From: an uncultured Roseivirga sp.
GTDB lineage: Bacteria > Bacteroidota > Bacteroidia > Cytophagales > Cyclobacteriaceae
Direction of reading: 5' to 3'
Assembly: GCA_947493005.1 (NCBI GenBank)
Contig: CANLOY010000001.1
Coordinates: forward strand, 496,001-560,000
Length of the DNA: 64,000 nt
The position numbers and the translations under genes were made by a program. Every line of letters starts with the position of its first letter. The stretch's first letter is position 1. Shown here piece by piece: positions 32,880 through 42,001 of the stretch. The notes below the pieces were generated by a model. It was not told the DNA's origin. It did no database searches and worked only from the letters and a program-made list of their open reading frames with translations.

Positions 32880-35800
32880 ATGAGCAAGATTTTTTACACC
32901 ATCTTTTTTTCAGTATCCATGTTTACTTTTAGTACTTATGGCTTTCAGGAAAGTCCCGTTTACTCTGTTTTTCTTATCGGAGATGCTGGTGAGCCAATAG
33001 AAAATCCCGTGCTCATTACCTTGAAAGCTGAGCTTGCTAAAGTTGGAGATAAAGGTGCGGTAGTGTTTCTGGGTGATAACATTTACCCACAAGGACTTCC
33101 TCCTGTTGGTCACCCTTTCAGGGCAGAGGCAGAAAAGGCAATCAATGGTCAAATTGATGCGGTAAGGAGTTTTAGCGGAAATAAAATATTTGTGCCTGGA
33201 AATCATGATTGGGCCCAAGGAAGGTCATATGGCTCTGAATGGCTTGGTATTCAGGAAAAGTATGTAGAAGACGCACTGGATAGTATGGATGTATGGTTGC
33301 CTACCAGAGGGTGTCCAGGTCCGGTTGAAGTGAATCTCACAGAGAAAATCACACTTATTGTAATAGATACGCAATGGTTTTTACACAAAGGAGATAAACC
33401 TACTGATGGGTGTGGGGTAACGAGTCTGACTGATGTGGCTGCCTTGTTTCAGGATGCACTAAGGCGAAATGCTCACAAAAAGGTTATTGTAGCCTCTCAT
33501 CACCCCATGTATACCTATGGTATTCATGGAGGTATTTTCAGCGCGAAAGACCACCTGTTTCCATTAACAGCATCAAAAAAAATGTCCTGGGCATACTTAC
33601 CAATGCCAGTTTTAGGTTCAATATATCCATTATACAGAAAGTGGTTCGGGAATATTCAAGACGTTACTCATCCTCAGTATAAGAGGTTCCGTGATGGCAT
33701 GGTGGAATTAATGTCTAAGCACCCTGATATTATACATGTTGCAGGTCATGAACATGCACTCGAGCATATTGAAAAGGAAGGAATGCACTTTGTTGTCAGC
33801 GGTTCGGGCTCGAAAAACAACGCACACGTAAAGAAAAAGGGAGATGCGCAGTTTGCCTCCAATATTATAGGCTATGCGAGACTAGATTATTTTGCCAATG
33901 GCAAGACTGAATTGAGTTTTATTACCCCTGATCAAAATAATCCAAAAGAGGTCTACTCAAATGTTGTTTCAGAACGCCCTTTTGCACCAAATCCTGAAGA
34001 TTTGATGAAGGTCTACAGTCGAATCTCCTACGCTGGAAAAGACACCGTTTTTGCAGCCAGTAAGAAATACATAGGAAAATCAAGGCTTCATAAATCGCTC
34101 TTTGGAGAAAACTATCGAAAAGAATGGGCTACAGAATTAAAATTCCCAGTTTTTGATATTGCTACGGAAAAAGGAGGACTAACGATTCTCAAAAAGGGAG
34201 GCGGGCACCAAACCACATCCTTAAGGCTGGAAGCTAAAGACGGAAAACAGTATGTTTTACGATCTATGGACAAAAACCCAGCTCTGACATTACCTCCTGA
34301 GTTAAGAAACACCTTCATTAAGAGTGTTGTACAAGACGGTATTTCATCATCTCACCCTTATGCACCGCTTGTGGTTCCGCCATTAGCTGATGCTGCCGGT
34401 ATTTTCCACGCCAACCCTAAAATTGTTTACATCCCTGACGACCCCAGGTTTGGAATCTATAGAAATGAGCTAGCCAACTCCTTAGCCCTCTTTGAGGAAA
34501 GGGTGAATAAAAAGCAGGTGAAAGAAAATATCTTCGGAGCGGGAGATGATGTGATTTCAAGCCCGGATTTATATGCAAAACTTAAGAAGGATAACGATAA
34601 CAGAGTAGACCAAAAGTTTGTCGTAAGAAATCGTCTGTTCGATATGTGGATTGGTGATTGGGACAGGCATGATGACCAATGGCGCTGGATAGAGTATAAA
34701 GAAAAGGATGACAAAAAGATTTACAAGCCCATACCCAGGGATAGAGATCAGGTCTTTTTTGGAGGTGAAGGAAGCTTTAAGAAGCTTGCTGCTTCTAAAT
34801 GGGCACAGCCTGCACTAAAAGGCTTTGAAGAAGAAATCAGTTATACTCCTGCATATGGGTTTTACCGTATTCGTTGGTTCGACAGGTATTTTATGACAGA
34901 GCCTTCGCTGGAAGACTGGCTTCAGCAAGCCAATGATTTAAAGAACGCACTTACAGATGATGTAATTGAAAAAGCTGTAAGAATCTGGCCCGATGAAATA
35001 TATGATCTTAGAGGAAACGAAATAATCCGAAAACTGAAAAACAGGAGAGACAAACTTCATGAGTCTGCTGAAGATTATTTTAGATTTCTTTCGAAAAGGG
35101 TTGATATTCTTGGAAGCGATAAAAGAGAGCTTTTTGTAGTAGAGCGTATCGATGATGAAAATACTAAAATCACCATGTTCAAAATCTCCAAGAAGGGAAA
35201 GCGAGATGAGGTACTTTATCAAAGAACTTTCAAAACTTCAATAACAGATGAAGTAAGGCTTTTTGGTTTTGACGGAGAGGATGAATTCGAAGTCAAAGGA
35301 GATACAAAAAAGAGCGTACTGGTAAGAATCATTGCCGGAGAAGGAAAGGATAAAATCACTGACAATAGTTTGGTCGGAAATGGAAAAAACAGAACGGTTG
35401 TTTACGACAATGTTACTGGAACCACGTTAACAGCAAGCAAAAGTACAAAAGACCTAAGGTCTGATTCAAACCCAGATATTAATAGGTATGATATGGAAGA
35501 ATTTGACTTTGATTTGAGAATGCCTCTCCTGTCATTCAATTTTAACCCAGATGATGGGCTTTTCCTGGGAGGTGGAATAATGTTTAGAAAAGATGGTTTC
35601 AGAAAAGAACCATATGCATCATCGCAGAGCTTCAGTGCAAACTACGCACTTGCCACATCATCATATAATATTGCTTACAGTGGCGAGTTTATTGACGCAA
35701 TTGGTAAAGCTGATTTCCTGCTGGACGCCAGTATAAAAGCCCCTAATTTTGTGAATAATTTCTTTGGATTAGGGAATGAAACAAGCTATAACGATGACAT

Positions 35801-36557
35801 TGAATTGACTTTTTATCGTACCCGATTTGAAGAAATTTCGATAAATCCATCAATCAATCTAAATGTTGGCTCCAAAGCTAACCTAAACCTAGGCACTCAC
35901 TACAGGGGTATTGAAATACAAAGAAGTACCGATCGGTTTATAAGCGATTTTCCAAACAATGGACTAGATCCTACTGACCTTTTTGAAGATAAACAGTATG
36001 TGGGGGGGAGTATTGGTTTTCATTTTGAATCTAAAGATGAAGCAATAGTTCCCAAAAGAGGGGTAACGTTTAATACTTCATTGACCTATAGTGCTGGTAC
36101 TAATGGCAACTCTAAAAATAGTGCACAATGGGACACTGATTTAACATTGAGGTGGGCCCTTGGACCGTTCTCCAGAACTTCAATTGCCACTAGAGTCGGA
36201 TATCAGAAAAGCCTGGGAAACTTTGAATTCTTCCAATCAAGTAGGTTGGATGGCTTTAGCACGCTAAGAGGCTATAGAAGGTTTCGTTTTGCCGGAGAGA
36301 GTAGTTTCTATCATCAGCTCGATTTGAGGGTTGATTTGTTCGAGTGGCGAAACTATTTTCTGCCGTCAACAGTTGGCCTTATTCTTTTTAATGATCTTGG
36401 GAGGGTTTGGGTCGATGGAGAAACCTCCAATACGTTACATCATGGATATGGTGGTGGTTTTTACATTACTCCTTTTGGTAGGTTTGCTGTGAACATTCTA
36501 CTTGCTAAATCAGAAGAAGCGCTCTTGCCTTTGATCAAGTTTGGGTTCTATTTCTGA
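32880..36557 (+). CDS. metallophosphoesterase - kinase-like - Omp85 barrel fusion protein
   Basis: I use the ATG at 32880, which gives a clean signal peptide (MSKIFYTIFFSVSMFTFSTYGFQ); an ATG at 32856 and a TTG at 32826 are alternatives. Residues 28-370 are a calcineurin-like phosphoesterase with GDAG (D35), GDNIY (D66), GNHDW (H109), SHHPMYTYG and AGHEHALEH metal motifs. Residues about 400-750 look like a divergent protein-kinase fold: GGGHQT...YVLRSMDK as an N-lobe, GDWDRHDDQW as a catalytic loop and PIPRDRDQVFF as a metal loop. Residues about 860-1225 form a BamA/TamA-like surface-antigen barrel (FSTLRGYRRFRF, HGYGGGFYITPFG) ending in Phe. The active domains would face the periplasm. The substrate is unknown and the kinase call is inference. 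Confidence 0.85.
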   Translation: MSKIFYTIFFSVSMFTFSTYGFQESPVYSVFLIGDAGEPIENPVLITLKAELAKVGDKGAVVFLGDNIYPQGLPPVGHPFRAEAEKAINGQIDAVRSFSGNKIFVPGNHDWAQGRSYGSEWLGIQEKYVEDALDSMDVWLPTRGCPGPVEVNLTEKITLIVIDTQWFLHKGDKPTDGCGVTSLTDVAALFQDALRRNAHKKVIVASHHPMYTYGIHGGIFSAKDHLFPLTASKKMSWAYLPMPVLGSIYPLYRKWFGNIQDVTHPQYKRFRDGMVELMSKHPDIIHVAGHEHALEHIEKEGMHFVVSGSGSKNNAHVKKKGDAQFASNIIGYARLDYFANGKTELSFITPDQNNPKEVYSNVVSERPFAPNPEDLMKVYSRISYAGKDTVFAASKKYIGKSRLHKSLFGENYRKEWATELKFPVFDIATEKGGLTILKKGGGHQTTSLRLEAKDGKQYVLRSMDKNPALTLPPELRNTFIKSVVQDGISSSHPYAPLVVPPLADAAGIFHANPKIVYIPDDPRFGIYRNELANSLALFEERVNKKQVKENIFGAGDDVISSPDLYAKLKKDNDNRVDQKFVVRNRLFDMWIGDWDRHDDQWRWIEYKEKDDKKIYKPIPRDRDQVFFGGEGSFKKLAASKWAQPALKGFEEEISYTPAYGFYRIRWFDRYFMTEPSLEDWLQQANDLKNALTDDVIEKAVRIWPDEIYDLRGNEIIRKLKNRRDKLHESAEDYFRFLSKRVDILGSDKRELFVVERIDDENTKITMFKISKKGKRDEVLYQRTFKTSITDEVRLFGFDGEDEFEVKGDTKKSVLVRIIAGEGKDKITDNSLVGNGKNRTVVYDNVTGTTLTASKSTKDLRSDSNPDINRYDMEEFDFDLRMPLLSFNFNPDDGLFLGGGIMFRKDGFRKEPYASSQSFSANYALATSSYNIAYSGEFIDAIGKADFLLDASIKAPNFVNNFFGLGNETSYNDDIELTFYRTRFEEISINPSINLNVGSKANLNLGTHYRGIEIQRSTDRFISDFPNNGLDPTDLFEDKQYVGGSIGFHFESKDEAIVPKRGVTFNTSLTYSAGTNGNSKNSAQWDTDLTLRWALGPFSRTSIATRVGYQKSLGNFEFFQSSRLDGFSTLRGYRRFRFAGESSFYHQLDLRVDLFEWRNYFLPSTVGLILFNDLGRVWVDGETSNTLHHGYGGGFYITPFGRFAVNILLAKSEEALLPLIKFGFYF

Positions 36558-39500
36558 CGAATTTCTGGGAGAGATACTGTAAAGGTGGTGCCTTTGTTTA
36601 CCTTACTTTCATAGGTAATTGTACCACCGTGCATCTCAACAAATTGCTTTACAATAACAAGTCCTAAGCCCGTTCCTTCAATATCTCCAACATTAGATGC
36701 TCTGGAAAAGGATTCGAATAATCCCTGCTGATCTTTTAACGGAATTCCAATACCAAAATCAGTAATGGAAATGTTTACCAGGTCTTTTTCGAAAGCAATA
36801 AGCACCTCTGGATCCTGCTTACCCTGTGAGTATTTTAGTGCGTTGTTTACAAGGTTAGATACTACGTGGCTGATGAGTTGGCTGTCTAGTAAAACCTGAC
36901 GCTCAGTTCCCTTCGTACTCACCTTAACCTCTCGTCCTTTGAAAGGAATAGAGTTTTCTAAAACCACTTGCTTAACGATAGCTGTAAGTGAGGTGATATC
37001 TTTGTTTAATCGAGCTTTGCCTACATCAAGTCTACCAAGAGTAAAAACATCTTTCAACAACGAGTTTAAGCGCTCTAGCTCAGTTCTGATTCTTGATACG
37101 TGTTTTGCAAGCTTGGTGTCAGTTGGCATATCTGAGTTGTCCAGATACATGCTGATCAATTCATTACTCGATTGAATCGTTGTCAGAGGTGTTCTGAATT
37201 CATGGGATGCCATTGAAATAAAACTTGATTTCAGCTTATTCAACTGCCGCTCTTTTTCAATCACTTTTACAATCTCAGATATGTCTCTGGTAGAACTCTG
37301 AACATACTTAGTTATGTTCTTTTCATCAAGAACCGCAGACAAGGAAACGCCTACCCAGATATATTCACCATCCTTCTTCTTCAAACGATAAGAAGTGGTA
37401 GCATCCTTTCTTTTGTTAAGTATAGTATCCATAAAGGCCGCTTTGACCTTTTCAATATCTTCTGGATGCACTAGACTAAAAGCATCCTTCATTTTCATGG
37501 TTTCTTCTACTGTTAAGCCAACCACACGATAACAAGAAGGTGAAACGAAAGTGAAATTTCCATCCAGATCGTGTAGAGCAATAATATCTCCCGAGTTTTC
37601 AGAAACAAGTTTGTACTGTTGTTCTTGTTCCTTCAGTTTATCTTCTGTAACCTTTTTCTCAGTTATGTCAGTTTTGTTTGATCGGAAATAAATTGGCTCT
37701 CCCTCATCATTCAAAATCACTCCTCCAGTTACCTTCAACCAACGCCACTCACCCGATTTATGTTGGAAGCGGAAAACAGCAACTTCTTCTTTGCTCTTAG
37801 TTTTCAGCACATGTTGCATTGATTCAACAATGTATTCCTTGTCATCTTCATGAATAAAATCGAGCGTTTTTCTCCCAATCATTTCTTCAGGAGTATAGCC
37901 CATAGTATCCTTAATTGATGGTGATATGAAAATGTAGTTTCCTTCAAGGTCCATTAAGGATACTATGTCATTTGAGTTTTCAGTAATTAGTTTATACCGT
38001 TCTTCACTCTCCTTAATTTTCTTCTGTGCTTCTATACGGTCTGTTACATTTCTGGTAGAAGTCTGTATATAGGTTGCTCTTTTGTCGTTATTCTCATCAT
38101 CGTAAATGGCTCCCGCAATAGTTTCAAGCCATTCCGTCTTTTTCCCTTTACTATAAGCTTTATAAACAAGGGAAGCTGTTCTCTCTTTTCCTTTAATCAG
38201 GTTTAGAATTTTCTTTCTCAGCAGCTCTCTGTAATCTTCATGAATAAATTCATTCAAATCCAGTTCTTGCATCTCTTCAGGGGCGTACCCCAAAACTTCT
38301 GTAGATGACGGACTCACAAAGACAAACTTTCCAGATACAGTTTGCAAACAAATGCAGTCACTGGAGTTTTCGGAAATAAGCTTGTATTTGGCCTCACTCT
38401 CTTTTAGTTGAGATTCTGCTTTCTTAAGTGAAGTAATATTGGAAAGTGACCCTACTGCCCTTTGAGGTTTTCCTTCATCATTATAAATAATTCTAGCCTT
38501 GAAAAGAGCCCATATGATACGTTCATTACTAGCTATCAATCGAATTTCCAGCGTTATTTCACTTACCTTATCTTCATAGCTTTTCAGCAGCCTGGTCAAA
38601 AAATCAGCGCGTTCAGCTTCAGGAAGATACTTTGTAATCAACTGATCATCCAGTGGATTATCTTCAGGAGGAACTTCCATTCCAGCCCAAAACTGAGGTG
38701 AGAGGTAAGAGTTTTTCTTTTTAAAATCATACTCCCAAATGACATCATTTGTGCCCTCAACAGCCATATGATATCGCTCATTACTTTCTTTTAGCTGCCT
38801 TTCAAGATTTTTTCTGACAGTAACATCCTGAAGGATAGTAATGAAACAGTTCTCATTCTGGAATTCAAGGGGCATAGTTGAAGCACTCACCCAAAACGAC
38901 TCTCCTTTTCTGTTCTTAAGCAAAAGTTCATGATTCTGAACATTGCCTTCTTTGGTGAGTTTCTCGATATATGATTTTCTACCTTCAAAATTCTGGTAGA
39001 AATGAATCACCTTCCGACCCAGGAAGTCAGACGGGCTCATTTCATAAACTCTGAAAAGAATCTCATTCGCAAAAATTACAGTACCTCCCTTTTTTGTGGA
39101 TATAAATACTGGGTCTGGTAAAGCATCAACAATACTCTTAAGGCGCTGTTGACTAAGTTCAAGGTTCAATCGAGACCTTCGAATACTATCTATGTCAATT
39201 GTAACACCATCTAACCGAACTGGTTTTCCATCTTCAAACAATACACTCACCCTATCTCTACAGTACCTGAACTCGGTAGCGTTCTTCATGATTCTGTATG
39301 AGTAACCAGTTTTCCCTACACTTAAGGCATTAACCATTTCCTCTAAAACCCTATCTCGGTCGTCAGGATGAATGCGTTTTTGCCATTCTTCTATGGTTTT
39401 TGGGGGGGGACTTAACCTTTCTTCATCTCCCTGTAAAGTCTGGGGGTTATTATGATAGTGAATTTCGTAAGGTTCCGTAGTCAATTTGATGGACCATATA

Positions 39501-39598
39501 ACCTCAGTTAGATTTGATATCACTGATGCAAGGTCAATCTCACGTACCTTCGCATCCGCAAAATCGTTTAAACTATCCTTAAAAATGTTTTCCATCAC
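36548..39598 (-). CDS. soluble sensor histidine kinase with about six PAS domains
   Basis: The 1016-residue protein has no membrane helix. Six PAS/PAC units run from about residue 30 to 785, repeatedly showing SENSxDxIxLxxxxGxFxFVSPS and a PAC Lys/Trp motif. HisKA follows with ASHEFRTPLTTIQSS (phospho-His about residue 800). An ATPase domain with NLVNNALKYSQG (N box), DFGIGIP (G1) and GTGLGLVIVKQF (G2) ends the protein. PAS repeats 4 to 6 look like tandem duplications. It lies divergent to a LytTR response regulator, its likely partner, and its 3' end overlaps the fusion gene by ten bases. The signal is unknown. Confidence 0.95.
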   Translation of the reverse strand: MMENIFKDSLNDFADAKVREIDLASVISNLTEVIWSIKLTTEPYEIHYHNNPQTLQGDEERLSPPPKTIEEWQKRIHPDDRDRVLEEMVNALSVGKTGYSYRIMKNATEFRYCRDRVSVLFEDGKPVRLDGVTIDIDSIRRSRLNLELSQQRLKSIVDALPDPVFISTKKGGTVIFANEILFRVYEMSPSDFLGRKVIHFYQNFEGRKSYIEKLTKEGNVQNHELLLKNRKGESFWVSASTMPLEFQNENCFITILQDVTVRKNLERQLKESNERYHMAVEGTNDVIWEYDFKKKNSYLSPQFWAGMEVPPEDNPLDDQLITKYLPEAERADFLTRLLKSYEDKVSEITLEIRLIASNERIIWALFKARIIYNDEGKPQRAVGSLSNITSLKKAESQLKESEAKYKLISENSSDCICLQTVSGKFVFVSPSSTEVLGYAPEEMQELDLNEFIHEDYRELLRKKILNLIKGKERTASLVYKAYSKGKKTEWLETIAGAIYDDENNDKRATYIQTSTRNVTDRIEAQKKIKESEERYKLITENSNDIVSLMDLEGNYIFISPSIKDTMGYTPEEMIGRKTLDFIHEDDKEYIVESMQHVLKTKSKEEVAVFRFQHKSGEWRWLKVTGGVILNDEGEPIYFRSNKTDITEKKVTEDKLKEQEQQYKLVSENSGDIIALHDLDGNFTFVSPSCYRVVGLTVEETMKMKDAFSLVHPEDIEKVKAAFMDTILNKRKDATTSYRLKKKDGEYIWVGVSLSAVLDEKNITKYVQSSTRDISEIVKVIEKERQLNKLKSSFISMASHEFRTPLTTIQSSNELISMYLDNSDMPTDTKLAKHVSRIRTELERLNSLLKDVFTLGRLDVGKARLNKDITSLTAIVKQVVLENSIPFKGREVKVSTKGTERQVLLDSQLISHVVSNLVNNALKYSQGKQDPEVLIAFEKDLVNISITDFGIGIPLKDQQGLFESFSRASNVGDIEGTGLGLVIVKQFVEMHGGTITYESKVNKGTTFTVSLPEIRQK

Positions 39599-39625
39599 AC
39601 TATTAGCTCGAGAGCTCTGAAATTC

Positions 39626-39671
39626 AGTATTTTTAAAATACTATTTTAACCGAACTCGGCCAATTAAAATA
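39626..39671. promoter_or_regulatory. 17-bp palindrome and overlapping second inverted repeat in a divergent promoter region
   Basis: AGTATTTT (39626-39633), T, AAAATACT (39635-39642) is a perfect 17-base palindrome. The overlapping TATTTTAA (39642-39649) and TTAAAATA (39664-39671) form a second perfect repeat with a 22-base period. Both lie in the 110-base gap between the PAS kinase and the LytTR regulator, so they are candidate binding sites of that regulator. Confidence 0.5.
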
Positions 39672-39708
39672 TTAATTTCAGATATTCACCTAAACAAAAG
39701 TCACTGTT

Positions 39709-40479
39709 ATGGAACAGTCCTATAGCCAAAGTCCCAGAATACTGATTGTTGAAGATGAACCGTTTATCGCGGAAAACCTACAGGAAATGCTCAGTATTTT
39801 CGGCTATGATGAAACCGAAATGGCTAATTCCGCTAATCAAGCCATAAAAGCAATCAAAGGTTCAAGACCCGACTTAATACTACTTGATGTCAAAATTAAG
39901 GGAGATCAAGACGGCATTGAGCTTGGTGCCATAATAAAAGAGCAATATGGCGTCCCATTTGTTTATATCACCTCCTATTCGGACAAAGACACTATTAATA
40001 GGGCCAAACATACTCAACCTTTAGGCTTTATTGTAAAGCCTTTTACAAAGGATGATGTATATGCAGCCATTGAGGTAGCACTTTTCAACAAAAACAAAAT
40101 TGCTGTAAGCTCTACAGGAGATAGGATGGTGGCAGCCAACCCGACTACCTACAGTAATGATTCAATCTTTGTTAAGAAGAAAAGTCTGCTTGAGAAAATC
40201 AAGTACGAAAACCTTCACTGGATTGAAGCAGATGGAAATCACATTACGATCCATGCGAATGATGGTAGGAGTTATACTATTAGGAAATCCCTTAAGGAGA
40301 TTACAGATAAGTTGCCTAAAGACAGGTTTTTAAGAGTACATAAATCATTCGTTGTACTTGTAGATGCTGTTACAGCTATTGATACCAACTTCGTTTATCT
40401 CGGAGACAAGAAAATTCCAATAGGAAGATCTTACTACAATGCCTTTACAGCCACATTGAATACGATTAGTGCTAGCTAG
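39709..40479 (+). CDS. LytTR-type response regulator
   Basis: Residues 10-128 are a receiver domain with acidic pocket VEDEP, phospho-acceptor Asp in LLLDVKIKGDQDG (about residue 64), Thr/Ser in YITSYSD and Lys in GFIVKPFTK. Residues 155-256 are a LytTR DNA-binding domain (NLHWIEADGNHITIHANDG, DRFLRVHKSFVVLV). It likely receives phosphate from the divergent PAS kinase. Its stop touches the stop of the convergent lipoprotein gene with no gap. Confidence 0.95.
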   Translation: MEQSYSQSPRILIVEDEPFIAENLQEMLSIFGYDETEMANSANQAIKAIKGSRPDLILLDVKIKGDQDGIELGAIIKEQYGVPFVYITSYSDKDTINRAKHTQPLGFIVKPFTKDDVYAAIEVALFNKNKIAVSSTGDRMVAANPTTYSNDSIFVKKKSLLEKIKYENLHWIEADGNHITIHANDGRSYTIRKSLKEITDKLPKDRFLRVHKSFVVLVDAVTAIDTNFVYLGDKKIPIGRSYYNAFTATLNTISAS

Positions 40480-41394
40480 TTAATTTCGAGTATAAGTGTA
40501 CAGAACAACAGGTTCATTATTGCCTGCTTCGCTTAAAGTGAAGTAGGCATTTCCATTTGTATGCCATGCAATGGACTCTCCTTGAGGCTCTACAGTATAA
40601 GCTAGCCTGGAAGGGTCATCTGCAAGAAGTTCAGGGATTGTTTCATTAGCAGATTTAGACCAATGGTAAATGTTCAAATAGTTCTTGATCAATACTTCGT
40701 TTCCATCAGGAGAAATATCGGCTGCTGTTATTTTGGTAAATGGGAGCACTCTGACTCTTTCTGCGATGTCCATACCATTTGTTTCCTGTGGATATGGAAG
40801 TACATATAGAATTACACTAGCTTCCCTTTTAGAGACAATATATAGGTCTCTTGTACTTGGGTCTACCATAAGGGCTTCTGCATCTCTTGCCCCATCTTCA
40901 TAAACAAATTCAATGGACTCAACATTGGAAAGCGTTGAAGTGGCTGGAATATCAGTGATATTCAAATCCGGCTCTTCAACTCTATATATAGTATATGAAT
41001 CTCTTACTGATCTGTTGTCTCCAATATCTGCGGCATACAGGTAATTGGTATTCGCAACCGGGCCAGGGCCAATAGCCATGTCCTCCCAATCTACATTCTG
41101 AGCACCATCGAGTACGAATCTTCCTGAATCTGCTCCAGACTGAGTCATAAGAAAAAGCATAGGATCTCCTCCGCTGTCATTGTGAGACCATAAGTATAAG
41201 GGGTTAGATCTGCTATGTACCAAACCTGATGCTTCATCCAGATCAGAAATTTGAATTTCTCCCAATGACTGATTGCCAGTAAAGGTATCGGCTATTTCTC
41301 TCTCATCAAGCTGTGGATCCACATCATCAATGGATTCCTTGCATCCATTGGCACAAAGCATTAAACATAAAAAAGCAGCTAAAAGTCTGTTCAT
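40480..41394 (-). CDS. lipoprotein with beta-propeller-like repeats
   Basis: Starting at the ATG at 41394 gives a lipoprotein signal: MNRLLAAFLCLMLCANGC with Cys18 as the lipid-modified residue. The mature part (about 285 residues) has repeated DxGDN-type and propeller-like motifs: LYLWSHNDSGGDP, NYLYAADIGDNRSVR, DAEALMVDPSTRDLYIVSKRE. This pattern resembles esterase-like/SdiA-regulated propeller proteins, so it may be distantly related to the product at 31906-32736. Function is unknown and it probably sits in the outer membrane or faces the periplasm. A longer start at 41430 would bury the lipobox and is less likely. Confidence 0.78.
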   Translation of the reverse strand: MNRLLAAFLCLMLCANGCKESIDDVDPQLDEREIADTFTGNQSLGEIQISDLDEASGLVHSRSNPLYLWSHNDSGGDPMLFLMTQSGADSGRFVLDGAQNVDWEDMAIGPGPVANTNYLYAADIGDNRSVRDSYTIYRVEEPDLNITDIPATSTLSNVESIEFVYEDGARDAEALMVDPSTRDLYIVSKREASVILYVLPYPQETNGMDIAERVRVLPFTKITAADISPDGNEVLIKNYLNIYHWSKSANETIPELLADDPSRLAYTVEPQGESIAWHTNGNAYFTLSEAGNNEPVVLYTYTRN

Positions 41395-41475
41395 GATGTA
41401 CTTAATTGACTTTAGGGATTTTCCTGACATTACACCAACTCTTATAACTGCTTGAAGAGAATATTATTATAGGCT

Positions 41476-41892
41476 TTATTTCAGGCTTGCTCTAACTTTA
41501 GCCACTTTGGCTTTGGTCAACACTTTTTCAGCCTTGTTACCCCAGGAATTCATCACAAAATTTAAAACGTCAGCAATATCCTGATCATCTAAACCTGTTG
41601 CTGGCATTACCTGATTATATTTTGTCTTGTTAACCTCAATTTCACCAGACAAGCCTTTTATCAAATTCGATATGGCTCTATCTGTATCGGCCATTAAATA
41701 ATCTGATTTTGCCAGTGGAGGAAATACACTTGATATACCTTGTCCCTTGTCCATATGACAAGCCTGACACACTGCATTGTAAGTTTTTTTACCAGCTTCC
41801 ATACTCTTTTTAAGCCCGTTATCTTGACTTTTAAAGGTAAATGAAACGGTCATGATACCTAGTAAAGCGACAATTTGTAATGATCTTTTCAT
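41476..41892 (-). CDS. class I cytochrome c
   Basis: The 138-residue product has a signal peptide (about 1-21) and one haem c site CQACH (C42, C45, H46), with VMPATGLDDQDIADVLNFV giving the axial Met and the last helix. It is a periplasmic electron carrier of the monohaem type, similar to subunits used with dehydrogenases or oxidases. No partner oxidase is adjacent. The 109-base gap to lysA contains an inverted repeat. Confidence 0.92.
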   Translation of the reverse strand: MKRSLQIVALLGIMTVSFTFKSQDNGLKKSMEAGKKTYNAVCQACHMDKGQGISSVFPPLAKSDYLMADTDRAISNLIKGLSGEIEVNKTKYNQVMPATGLDDQDIADVLNFVMNSWGNKAEKVLTKAKVAKVRASLK

Positions 41893-41962
41893 AGCTGATA
41901 AATTCCCTTGTTTGTATTGTTATTATTCGAATTGCTAAAATACTTGTTTTATAATCTTCAAC

Positions 41963-41984
41963 AACCAATGTGCCAATATTGGTT
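41963..41984. other. inverted repeat between lysA and the cytochrome c gene
   Basis: AACCAAT (41963-41969) and ATTGGTT (41978-41984) are perfect arms around eight bases. It may be a weak lysA terminator on the minus strand (no T run) or an operator about 75 bases upstream of the cytochrome c start. Confidence 0.35.
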
Positions 41985-42001
41985 ATTGAAAAGAAGTGGC
42001 T

